8,072 bases of DNA from Rudanella sp. (GTDB lineage: Bacteria; Bacteroidota; Bacteroidia; Cytophagales; Spirosomataceae). Where the stretch lies: the NCBI GenBank assembly GCA_026785985.1, contig JAJAYX010000291.1:1-8072 (forward strand). Direction: 5' to 3'. The notes beneath the pieces were generated by a model. The model did no database searches. It had not been told where the DNA came from and was given only the letters and a program-made list of their open reading frames with translations. Shown one piece after another: positions 1 through 5,782 of the stretch. Position 1 is the stretch's first letter, and every line of letters begins with the position of its first letter. The translations under genes were made by a program, and so were the position numbers.

Positions 1-102
1 GAGTGGAATTGTTTTAATGCTGTCTAATACAAATTTGCGTCTTTGCATAAATTTTATAGGTTTTTAATATTTAGGTTGTCGCTTTAAAATGGCACATAAC
101 TC

Positions 103-132
103 CCAAATATACGCATATTTTCGCATATTTGG
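103..132. repeat. Inverted repeat enclosing a 10-bp-period direct repeat
   Basis: The arms CCAAATAT (103-110) and ATATTTGG (125-132) are perfect reverse complements around a 14-base spacer. Across the spacer and right arm, the 9-base word CGCATATTT occurs twice, at 112-120 and 122-130, so the copies start 10 bp apart, about one helical turn. This geometry fits a protein-binding site, but it is AT-rich and no neighbouring gene clearly depends on it. It could also be fortuitous. Confidence 0.4.
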
Positions 133-230
133 ACAAATTTTAATTACAAATATCATAGCTGCGAAACGGGAGAATTATTTTGTCTAATACTCTTACCCTG
201 AATTACTTAACTGTTCGTTTCGCTACTTTA

Positions 231-339
231 ACAATACAAAATGCGTACTTCGTTTTTTGTATTGCTCGACGACCAATCAAATCTACTGACAATACAAAAT
301 ACGCATTGCGTCAATCGGCACCCGACAATACAAAATACG
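231..339. repeat. Cluster of short ACAATACAAAATACG-type repeats
   Basis: Two identical 16-bp copies of GACAATACAAAATACG lie at 288-303 and 324-339. A third copy, ACAATACAAAATGCG, lies at 231-245 with one mismatch. An inverted copy, TTTTGTATTG at 255-264, pairs perfectly with CAATACAAAA at 232-241 (10-bp arms, 13-base loop). A more distant relative, TAATACAAATTTGCG, is at 25-39. Copy-to-copy distances of 58 and 36 bp are irregular. The repeats lie just downstream of the transporter gene. Their function is unknown: remnants of an interspersed repeat or repeated binding sites are both possible. Confidence 0.55.
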
Positions 340-375
340 TAACTCTCAACACAACCAATCCACATTTCCCACCAA

Positions 376-1182
376 TCACATAAACGAACTCATTGAGGCT
401 TCGTTGGCCAGGTCTTCGGCGTGTTCTTTGCCGAGGTAACGGGCAATTACCGAATGGGCCAGGTAAAGTAGGGGAGTGAGCAGAATAGCCGTGGTGAATT
501 TGTAGATGTAATTGATGATACCCACGGCCAGCACCTGCATAAGCGACCAGTTGCCAAACACCCAAAAGGCAATAAACAGCACCACAAAACTGTCGATGAG
601 TTGCGAAATCAGGGTGGAACCAGTAGCTCTAAGCCAGATTTTGCGGCTCCCCGTAACGTTGCGCAGATACTGAAAAATGGACGCATCCAGAATCTGCCCG
701 ATCAAAAAGGCCGTCAGCGAGCCGATGATGATACCCAACCCCTGCCGGAAAATCATGCCGAACGCATTGTTGATGTTGATGGCGTTTCCAGCCGGGTCTT
801 TGGCGTTCACATCGAGCCAGAATTGAGCGGGGGGCAAGGTCGTCACGGCGTAGATAATCAGGAACGAGTAGGCAATGAACCCGGCGGTCAGAAATGAGAT
901 GCGCCGAACGCCCGCTTTGCCAAAATATTCGTTGATAATGTCGGACGTGATAAACACAAACGGCCAGATAACAGCCCCCGCCGTGAGGTTAAAATCCAGC
1001 ACAAAATTGTCCATCAGGTGTAGCTGCGCCGGGGCAACACCCAGCATGGTTTCACCCGAGAAGATTTTGATTCCGATGATTTCGGCAACAATGGCGTTGG
1101 TCAAAAAAACCGCGCTGAGGAAAATGTAGAGGTTGGTTTCGGACCGCCGTTGCGGTTTGTTGGTAAAAGAGTAGGAGGGCAT
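376..1182 (-). CDS. Queuosine precursor transporter, YhhQ/QueT (VUT) family
   Basis: This 268-residue protein is a predicted inner-membrane carrier of the VUT_1/YhhQ family, whose studied members import the queuosine precursors preQ0 or preQ1. After a short polar N-terminus, hydrophobic segments follow at about residues 17-40, 64-80, 95-115, 142-165, 188-210 and 213-245. Family-type motifs are present: SDIINEYFGK (80-89), with acidic residues D81 and E85, and a later block RATGSTLISQLIDSF (185-199). Length is normal for the family, and the ATG at 1182 leaves a complete protein. The gene starts 6 bp after the stop of the upstream oxidoreductase-like gene, so it is very probably co-transcribed with it. 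Pterin genes folE and PTPS lie about 1.4 kb away on the other strand, which fits a queuosine link, but substrate specificity cannot be read from sequence alone. Confidence 0.88.
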   Translation of the reverse strand: MPSYSFTNKPQRRSETNLYIFLSAVFLTNAIVAEIIGIKIFSGETMLGVAPAQLHLMDNFVLDFNLTAGAVIWPFVFITSDIINEYFGKAGVRRISFLTAGFIAYSFLIIYAVTTLPPAQFWLDVNAKDPAGNAININNAFGMIFRQGLGIIIGSLTAFLIGQILDASIFQYLRNVTGSRKIWLRATGSTLISQLIDSFVVLFIAFWVFGNWSLMQVLAVGIINYIYKFTTAILLTPLLYLAHSVIARYLGKEHAEDLANEASMSSFM

Positions 1183-1188
1183 AGTGGG

Positions 1189-2271
1189 TTATGAGTAAGA
1201 ATCCGTAAACCAGTCGGGTATCTCTAACTCGTCGTTCCGGGCTGCCAGCGACAATTTGGCAACGGCATACACAAGACTGACAGTTAAGGCATTGCGGGTA
1301 CTGTTGGGGTCGATGGTTTGGGTTTTGAGGATAGTAACAAGCCTTGCTAATGCACTTTGTTCGGGTTGGTTTGGATGGTCGAATCGGGGACGGACAGCCG
1401 CAAACGAATACGTCCGATCACCCACCGACAGCAGGTCATTATCTTCCATCCACAGACCCTGGCTTCCCTGCACCCTGTATCCCCGCGAATGGGGCCGTTT
1501 GCCCGTTATGTTGCGGCTAATGGTAACGGTCTGACCATTGGCACACTGCACATTAATGGTCAGCACTTCGCCCAGCTCATAATTCCTGACAATCGGTTCG
1601 TTTTTCGACGGTGGGGTTGGCAGCGGCTCGTGTAAGCCCCAACTGCGCGATATGGAGGCATTCAGGCTAACAAACCGGTTGCCGTGGTTTACCCCCACCC
1701 ATTCCATCGCCGGGCCTAGGCCTTTGGTGGGCGAGTCGGAGCCACAGGCCACATGGGTGAGTACGCCAAACTGCTTTTGTTGCACCATATTGTTGACGGC
1801 CAGCACATTGCGGTCGAAATGGTCATTGTCGAGCAACAGGCAGGGCGTACCCGTTTTTGCATGCGTTTCCAACAGCGACTGAATGGTTTCCACTGTTTGC
1901 CCAACCGGGCCGGTGAAGGCCGTTATTTTCCCCGCGTTCATAGCGGTCAGAGCAATGGCGGTGCGTTGCGCGGGCAGAACATCCACGATGATCGCGTCGA
2001 TGTCGTGGCGCTGAAGGAGTTGCTGGAGTACAACGGAGTGATACTCCATTGGGCCGTGAGGCCAATTTTCAATAGAAAAATCTACACCCTCTTTGGCCTC
2101 ATGGCCCAACGCAGCACCGATCCGTTGCACAGGTTGTACATCCGAATCAGTCAGATGAGCGAGACGAATGGGGCGGTGCCCCGTCCTACTTAACACATCA
2201 CCTGAAAAAAGGGAAACACCAACGCCCGAAAGCGCGGCTGTACGGATGAAATTACGACGATTGGTGCGCAC
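1189..2271 (-). CDS. Tat-signalled Gfo/Idh/MocA-superfamily protein, degenerate GH109-like
   Basis: The product resembles GH109-type members of the Gfo/Idh/MocA family, exported glycosidases that use bound NAD. A GTG start at 2271 gives 360 residues and puts a twin-arginine motif (TNRRNFIR, residues 3-10) plus a short hydrophobic stretch (11-23) at the N-terminus. An ATG at 2343 would add 24 residues ahead of the Tat motif and seems less likely. GH109-like blocks are visible at residues 114-152 (AGK, then TGP, then CLLLDNDHF), 155-171 (LAVNNM, then FG) and 181-199 (PTKGLGP, then NHGNR). The expected glycine-rich Rossmann motif is absent near residues 35-52. The usual EVP/EKP motif reads TGP (120-122), PTHxLGP reads PTKGLGP (lysine at 183), and about 30-40 residues normally found between 'H' (173) and 'PT' (181) are missing. 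It may be a non-catalytic relative. It leads a tight operon with the transporter. Confidence 0.72.
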   Translation of the reverse strand: MRTNRRNFIRTAALSGVGVSLFSGDVLSRTGHRPIRLAHLTDSDVQPVQRIGAALGHEAKEGVDFSIENWPHGPMEYHSVVLQQLLQRHDIDAIIVDVLPAQRTAIALTAMNAGKITAFTGPVGQTVETIQSLLETHAKTGTPCLLLDNDHFDRNVLAVNNMVQQKQFGVLTHVACGSDSPTKGLGPAMEWVGVNHGNRFVSLNASISRSWGLHEPLPTPPSKNEPIVRNYELGEVLTINVQCANGQTVTISRNITGKRPHSRGYRVQGSQGLWMEDNDLLSVGDRTYSFAAVRPRFDHPNQPEQSALARLVTILKTQTIDPNSTRNALTVSLVYAVAKLSLAARNDELEIPDWFTDSYS

Positions 2272-2440
2272 GGCAAAGGAGTTGAGATGGACGTTGATGC
2301 CCAAAGAAACGAAGAAAACGGCGAAGTGAGCGCATACGAACACTCAATTTGTCGGTTGGGAACAAGGAAAGTATCAAATGGGTTATATGGTCTCCTAACT
2401 GATCAATTCTTGTTTAAGTTTTTTTGTCAAAAAGTTGAAC

Positions 2441-2466
2441 AAAAAAACCAGTCAGTCGGTTTTTTT
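2441..2466. repeat. A-tract/T-tract palindrome in the divergent promoter region
   Basis: AAAAAAACC (2441-2449) and GGTTTTTTT (2458-2466) form a perfect 9-bp inverted repeat around the loop AGTCAGTC. It resembles a bidirectional intrinsic terminator, with A-rich and T-rich sides, but the stem has only two G-C pairs. A second AT-rich pair, GTTTTTTTG and CAAAAAAAC, lies around 2418-2448 and shares its right arm, so the two hairpins would be mutually exclusive. The position between divergent genes makes simple termination an odd role. Confidence 0.45.
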
Positions 2467-2534
2467 ATTTGATAGGCACTCACTGACAGGCGGCAACCGG
2501 AACACCCGCCCTACGGTCTGCATGTGTTGTACAC

Positions 2535-2542
2535 AAACTTTG
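2535..2542 (+). promoter_or_regulatory. Possible -7 element for the pterin cluster
   Basis: AAACTTTG matches the Bacteroidota -7 consensus TAnnTTTG except at the first base. Transcription would then begin close to 2546-2550, which makes the ATG at 2583 a natural start with a leader of about 35 bases and makes the ATG at 2550 almost leaderless. No -33 TTTG lies at the expected distance, so this is tentative. A small palindrome, TGTGT-tgt-ACACA, overlaps its left side (2523-2535). Confidence 0.3.
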
Positions 2543-2582
2543 TAACGACATGCCTACCGCTTACGCACAACTTACTTATTTC

Positions 2583-3002
2583 ATGGATAATCAACGAGTT
2601 ACGGTGTTTCGTAAGGAACACTTCAACGCGGCCCATCGGCTAAATAACCCGAATTGGTCGGAGGAGAAAAACGCCCGGGTGTATGGAAAATGTAATAATT
2701 ACAACTACCATGGCCACAATTACGACCTCATTCTACAGGTGACGGGTATGGTCGATTCTGAAACGGGCTATGTGATCGACATGAAAGTGTTGAGCGATCT
2801 GGTGAAGGAACACATCACCGACCGTTTCGATCACAAAAACCTGAATCTGGACACTGAGGAGTTTCGGGATTTGAATCCCTCTGCTGAAAATATTGCCATT
2901 GTTATCTACAATCTGTTACGTCAACAAATTGATCCTCAACTGGATCTGAAAGTAAGACTCTATGAAACTGAACGGAACTTCGTTGAATTCCCTGCCGCTT
3001 AA
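2583..3002 (+). CDS. 6-pyruvoyl-tetrahydropterin synthase family protein (PTPS/QueD, COG0720)
   Basis: The enzyme acts on 7,8-dihydroneopterin triphosphate, giving 6-pyruvoyl-tetrahydropterin (biopterin route) or 6-carboxy-tetrahydropterin (queuosine route). Numbered from the upstream ATG at 2550, the zinc-binding histidines are H29 (HFNAAH), H54 and H56 (HGH). The catalytic cysteine is C48, the Asp-His pair D94-H95 (FDHKNLN), and the pterin-anchoring glutamate E139 (YETERN). The spacing CNNYNYHGH is C-x5-HGH, as in mammalian PTPS, rather than the C-x3-HGH of typical QueD. I chose the ATG at 2583 (139 residues) because the family fold begins at VTVFRKEHF; starting at 2550 would add 11 residues without family features. 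folE overlaps the 3' end, indicating co-transcription and possible translational coupling. Automated annotation would probably say 6-carboxytetrahydropterin synthase QueD; the motif argues for caution. Confidence 0.9.
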   Translation: MDNQRVTVFRKEHFNAAHRLNNPNWSEEKNARVYGKCNNYNYHGHNYDLILQVTGMVDSETGYVIDMKVLSDLVKEHITDRFDHKNLNLDTEEFRDLNPSAENIAIVIYNLLRQQIDPQLDLKVRLYETERNFVEFPAA

Positions 3003-3705
3003 CGGAAACGGTAGAAAACAGTACAACAACGACGATTTGACCGATTTACTCACCGACGAGATGGGCGAATCACACGCAGCAACGTCGCTGGAAACCCCGA
3101 TGCGGGCCGATGCGTTTGCAATGAATGATGATCACAAGATTGAACTGATCGAAGGACACTTTCGGGAAATCATGAACATTCTGGGTCTTGATCTGACCGA
3201 TGACAGCCTCAAAGGCTCACCGCGTCGGGTAGCTAAGATGTACGTGAAAGAAACCTTCAGCGGGCTTAACCCCGCTAACAAGCCATCGGCCACGCTGTTC
3301 GAGAATAAGTTTCAGTATAACCAGATGCTGGTTGAAAAAGACATTACGGTTCACTCGTATTGCGAACACCATTTTGTGCCGATCATTGGCCGGGCACACA
3401 TTGCGTATATATCAAGCGGTAAGGTAATAGGCTTGTCGAAATTGAACCGGATTGTGCAGTTTTTCGCTAAACGTCCCCAGGTTCAGGAGCGGCTTACCAT
3501 GCAGATTGCCAACGAATTGAAAGAAGTTCTGGACACGGAAGACGTGGCTGTGATTATCGACGCCAAACACTTGTGCGTATCCACTCGGGGCGTCAACGAC
3601 GTAAACTCATCAACGATCACGTCAGCTTACTCCGGTAAGTTTGAGGACGAGGCCACCCGGCAGGAATTGCTACGGTATGTGGCCAACGGAAGCGTAACAA
3701 TCTAG
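2962..3705 (+). CDS. folE: GTP cyclohydrolase I
   Basis: FolE is a cytosolic, zinc-dependent enzyme that converts GTP to 7,8-dihydroneopterin triphosphate and formate, the first step shared by folate, biopterin and queuosine synthesis. Zinc ligands are C134 and H137 (in YCEHHF) and C205 (in KHLCVSTRG). The 71-residue gap between the cysteines equals that of E. coli FolE (110 and 181), and H136 and H203 correspond to its His112 and His179. GLSKLNRIVQFFAKRPQVQERLT (positions 157-179, in pieces GLSKLNRIV and RPQVQERLT) is the classical signature. The 247 residues exceed the roughly 190-220 of many homologues because of a polar, acidic N-terminal extension of about 55 residues. The start at 2962 overlaps the PTPS gene by 41 bases; ATGs at 3061, 3100 or 3121 are alternatives that keep the whole catalytic domain. 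A hairpin follows the stop. Confidence 0.95.
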   Translation: MKLNGTSLNSLPLNGNGRKQYNNDDLTDLLTDEMGESHAATSLETPMRADAFAMNDDHKIELIEGHFREIMNILGLDLTDDSLKGSPRRVAKMYVKETFSGLNPANKPSATLFENKFQYNQMLVEKDITVHSYCEHHFVPIIGRAHIAYISSGKVIGLSKLNRIVQFFAKRPQVQERLTMQIANELKEVLDTEDVAVIIDAKHLCVSTRGVNDVNSSTITSAYSGKFEDEATRQELLRYVANGSVTI

Positions 3706-3713
3706 TTAATAAG

Positions 3714-3766
3714 CAGGTTGTTTGTTGGTCCGCCAGTGCGGTCTTTACAACAAACAACCTGTTTTT
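3714..3766 (+). terminator. Hairpin with T5 tract between folE and the SDR (terminator or attenuator)
   Basis: CAGGTTGTTTGTTG (3714-3727) pairs perfectly with CAACAAACAACCTG (3748-3761), a 14-bp stem. The apical region holds a nested hairpin, CCGC-cagt-GCGG (3730-3741). TTTTT (3762-3766) follows at once, as in an intrinsic terminator. It begins 8 bases after the folE stop codon and ends one base before the SDR start codon at 3768. Because no space remains for a separate SDR promoter downstream, SDR expression must depend on read-through or on transcripts that begin within or before the hairpin. Confidence 0.75.
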
Positions 3767-3767
3767 C

Positions 3768-4469
3768 ATGCAAGGCAAAAATATTCTCATTATCGGGGCC
3801 AGTTCAGGAATCGGTCACGCATTGGCACTGAACCTGCTGGCGCAGGGTGCCACGTTGTTTACGGCGGGTCGTCGTCAGCCCGAAGGGATTCAGTCCACAC
3901 ACATGATGTGGGATGTGTCCGCCCAACCTGCCGCCGAAACCATCAACCAATTGCCCGATGTACTGCACGGATTAGTGTACGCTCCCGGCACCATTAACCT
4001 GAAGCCGTTTCAGCGGCTCGACGTGCAGGATTACCGCAATGATCTGGAAGTTAATGTGATTGGGGCGGTCGCTGCTATTCATGCGGCTTATCCGGCCCTC
4101 AAAAAATCGAAAAACGCTGGCATTGTGCTGTTCAGCACGGTAGCGGCCAAATTGGGCATGGGCATGCATTCGTCAGTGTCAGTGGCAAAAGCAGCCGTAG
4201 AAGGACTCACCAAAGCATTAGCGGCTGAATTTGCACCCTACAACATTCGGGTAAATGCCGTGGCCCCCTCGCTAACAGACACGCCCTTAGCCGGGTTTCT
4301 GCTCGAAGGCGATGTGAAACGCGACGCAGCCAACAAACGCCACCCCCTCAACCGCGTTGGCACCCCCGACGACATTGCGGGTATGGCGGCTTACCTGCTT
4401 TCGGATCAGGCTTCCTGGATTACGGGGCAGATTATTGGCGTCGATGGGGGCATGGGAAGTTTGAAGTAA
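3768..4469 (+). CDS. Short-chain dehydrogenase/reductase lacking the catalytic tyrosine
   Basis: This 233-residue protein is an NAD(P)-type Rossmann-fold SDR, normal in length for the classical family. The cofactor motif GASSGIG is at residues 10-16, with basic residues R35-R36 after the second strand suggesting NADP(H). The usual NNAG reads YAPG (71-74). The structural asparagine N96 (LEVNVIG) and the PSLTDTPL segment after RVNAVA are present, as is the C-terminal ITGQIIGVDGG. The active site departs from the norm: YxxxK reads VSVAK, with V137 in place of tyrosine and K141 retained, and the position of the catalytic serine is T124 (preceded by S123). The start at 3768 is the only sensible one for the fold. 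Its place after PTPS and folE suggests reduction of a pterin, like sepiapterin reductase, but the missing tyrosine means either a different mechanism or a non-reductase role. Confidence 0.85.
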   Translation: MQGKNILIIGASSGIGHALALNLLAQGATLFTAGRRQPEGIQSTHMMWDVSAQPAAETINQLPDVLHGLVYAPGTINLKPFQRLDVQDYRNDLEVNVIGAVAAIHAAYPALKKSKNAGIVLFSTVAAKLGMGMHSSVSVAKAAVEGLTKALAAEFAPYNIRVNAVAPSLTDTPLAGFLLEGDVKRDAANKRHPLNRVGTPDDIAGMAAYLLSDQASWITGQIIGVDGGMGSLK

Positions 4470-4577
4470 ACGCGATGTAGTTAAGGAATTGTTACGTGTA
4501 AAGAAACAGTCACCGCGCCAATAAGTAAGTAAAACTACATAGAAAAGCATTTTTCGATGGTAGTGTAGTAATCCCGG

Positions 4578-4615
4578 GCGGAGATAGTCATAAACTGATG
4601 ACTATCTCCGCTTTT
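4578..4615 (+). terminator. Intrinsic terminator after the pterin cluster
   Basis: GCGGAGATAGTCAT (4578-4591) and ATGACTATCTCCGC (4598-4611) form a perfect 14-bp stem with a 6-base loop, followed by TTTT. It lies about 110 bases after the SDR stop and before the susC promoter region, so it should end the pterin transcript and insulate susC. Confidence 0.85.
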
Positions 4616-4698
4616 CGTGTTTCTGAACTGTTATAAATCGTCGGAATATGTTTACGATTGGTTTATCTTTAGTAAATACTCAGGTAATATACACAGGG

Positions 4699-4706
4699 TA
4701 CATTTG
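4699..4706 (+). promoter_or_regulatory. Likely -7 promoter element of the susC-like gene
   Basis: TACATTTG matches the Bacteroidota -7 consensus TAnnTTTG exactly. Transcription would start near 4710, which rules out the in-frame GTG at 4706 and favours the ATG at 4730 (about 20-base leader) or 4769. No clear -33 TTTG is seen about 24 bases upstream, so the promoter may need an activator, as is common for regulated SusC genes. Confidence 0.5.
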
Positions 4707-4729
4707 TGGAATCACAAGCCTGTATCCCT

Positions 4730-5782
4730 ATGTATACACAACTACTCAGAGTCTTAGCTTCACAACAAATGCTGTTCCGATTGCTGTCGGTGGGCTTTCT
4801 GCTTACCGTACTGAATTTATCAGTACAGGCGCAATCGGATCAGACCGTTACAGGCCGTATTCTATCGGCAGACGATAACCAGCCAATGGCTGGTGTGTCG
4901 ATCGTAGTGAAAGGGACAACCTTCGGGACTACCTCACGCGCCGATGGTACGTACTCACTCAGTGTGAAACCCAACAGTGCCATTATTGCTTCGTTTATCG
5001 GATTTCAATCGCAGGAAATCGCCGTTGGAAACCGGACTTCAGTTGACGTAACGCTTCGTAGCGATGCCCAAACGCTGGGCGAGATCGTTGTTACAGCACT
5101 CGGTATCAAGCGCGAAAAGAAAGCCCTCGGTTATGCCACGCAGGAAGTGCAGGGCAGTGCCCTCACCATTGCCCGCGAAACCAACGTAACCAATCAACTA
5201 GCAGGTAAAATTGCGGGGGTTACGGTGGTAGGAAGCCCGTCGGGTATCGGCGGCTCATCGCGCGTGACAATCCGGGGCGAACGGTCGGTTGATCTCAACA
5301 AAAACCAACCCCTGTACGTGATTGATGGTGTGCCAATCTCAAACGGCTTCACGGGTGCGTCGGGCCGGGGCAACCTCGAAGTGGACTTTGGCAACGGAGC
5401 CAGCTTCATTAATCCCGACGATATCGAGAGTATCAACGTGCTCAAAGGCGCGGCCGCTTCGGCGTTGTATGGCTCACGGGCAGCCAACGGCGTGATTGTC
5501 ATCAAAACCAAAACCGGGCGTGGTACCAAAGGAATTGGTGTGGAAGTAAACGTAAACCAGACGGCCGAAACCCCCCTGAAACTGCCCGAATATCAGAACG
5601 TGTACGGTCTGGTAAATGCAAACGGCGGTGATTTCGCATTCGTAAACGGCGGGGGAGCCGGCCTGACCGATGGCACCGATGAAGCCTGGGGCCCTGCTTT
5701 CTCACTCAACAAAAGCTACCCCCAGTATAACTCACCCCGCACGCTGAACGGTCAGCCAATCGACTTTCGGGGGGCGACCTGA
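4730..5782 (+). CDS. 5' part of SusC-like receptor: signal peptide, carboxypeptidase-like domain and plug
   Basis: This frame encodes 350 residues from the ATG at 4730. A signal peptide ends at about A34 (LNLSVQA, then QS) after a hydrophobic core around residues 14-33; the ATG at 4769 would give a shorter but also good signal peptide. A carboxypeptidase-regulatory-like beta-sandwich follows (about 38-120, TVTGRILSADDNQPMAGVSI). The TonB-box-like segment EIVVTALGIKRE comes next. The plug domain carries the family signature LYVIDGVPISN and the block INVLKGAAASALYGSRAANG. No STN signalling domain lies before the carboxypeptidase-like domain, so control by a FecR-type anti-sigma factor is not indicated. 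The frame stops shortly after the plug, so this fragment alone would lack almost the whole barrel. Confidence 0.85.
   Translation: MYTQLLRVLASQQMLFRLLSVGFLLTVLNLSVQAQSDQTVTGRILSADDNQPMAGVSIVVKGTTFGTTSRADGTYSLSVKPNSAIIASFIGFQSQEIAVGNRTSVDVTLRSDAQTLGEIVVTALGIKREKKALGYATQEVQGSALTIARETNVTNQLAGKIAGVTVVGSPSGIGGSSRVTIRGERSVDLNKNQPLYVIDGVPISNGFTGASGRGNLEVDFGNGASFINPDDIESINVLKGAAASALYGSRAANGVIVIKTKTGRGTKGIGVEVNVNQTAETPLKLPEYQNVYGLVNANGGDFAFVNGGGAGLTDGTDEAWGPAFSLNKSYPQYNSPRTLNGQPIDFRGAT
5769..5774 (+). other. G6 homopolymer at the susC frameshift
   Basis: Six consecutive G residues sit exactly where the reading frame of the receptor breaks. Seven (or four) would join the two halves. G-runs are typical sites of both replication slippage and sequencing-length errors, so the count here decides whether the gene is on, off or simply misread. 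Confidence 0.75.

Larger units (their letters stand above)
1..375. other. AT-rich non-coding stretch with short repeats
   Basis: No convincing gene is visible in this stretch, which begins at the window edge and ends at the stop codon of the minus-strand transporter. It is clearly richer in A and T than the coding DNA to its right. It contains several copies of an AATACAAAATNCG-like word, an inverted repeat with 10-bp arms, and a separate palindrome at 103-132; these are listed individually. The open frame at 180-383 has no recognisable protein features and runs through the repeats, so I treat it as chance. No tRNA, rRNA or clear terminator was recognised. Confidence 0.6.
2272..2582. other. 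Divergent intergenic region between the transporter operon and the pterin cluster
   Basis: The minus-strand operon and the plus-strand pterin cluster diverge here, so both promoters should lie in this stretch. On the minus strand, the reverse complement of 2302-2309 reads TTTCTTTG, one mismatch from TAnnTTTG; it would place a start of transcription about 25 bases ahead of the GTG at 2271. On the plus strand AAACTTTG lies at 2535-2542. Neither has a good -33 TTTG partner. The middle carries A- and T-tract palindromes. A weak GGCGG/CCGCC pairing is at 2489-2493 and 2506-2510. I saw no preQ1 riboswitch. Confidence 0.4.
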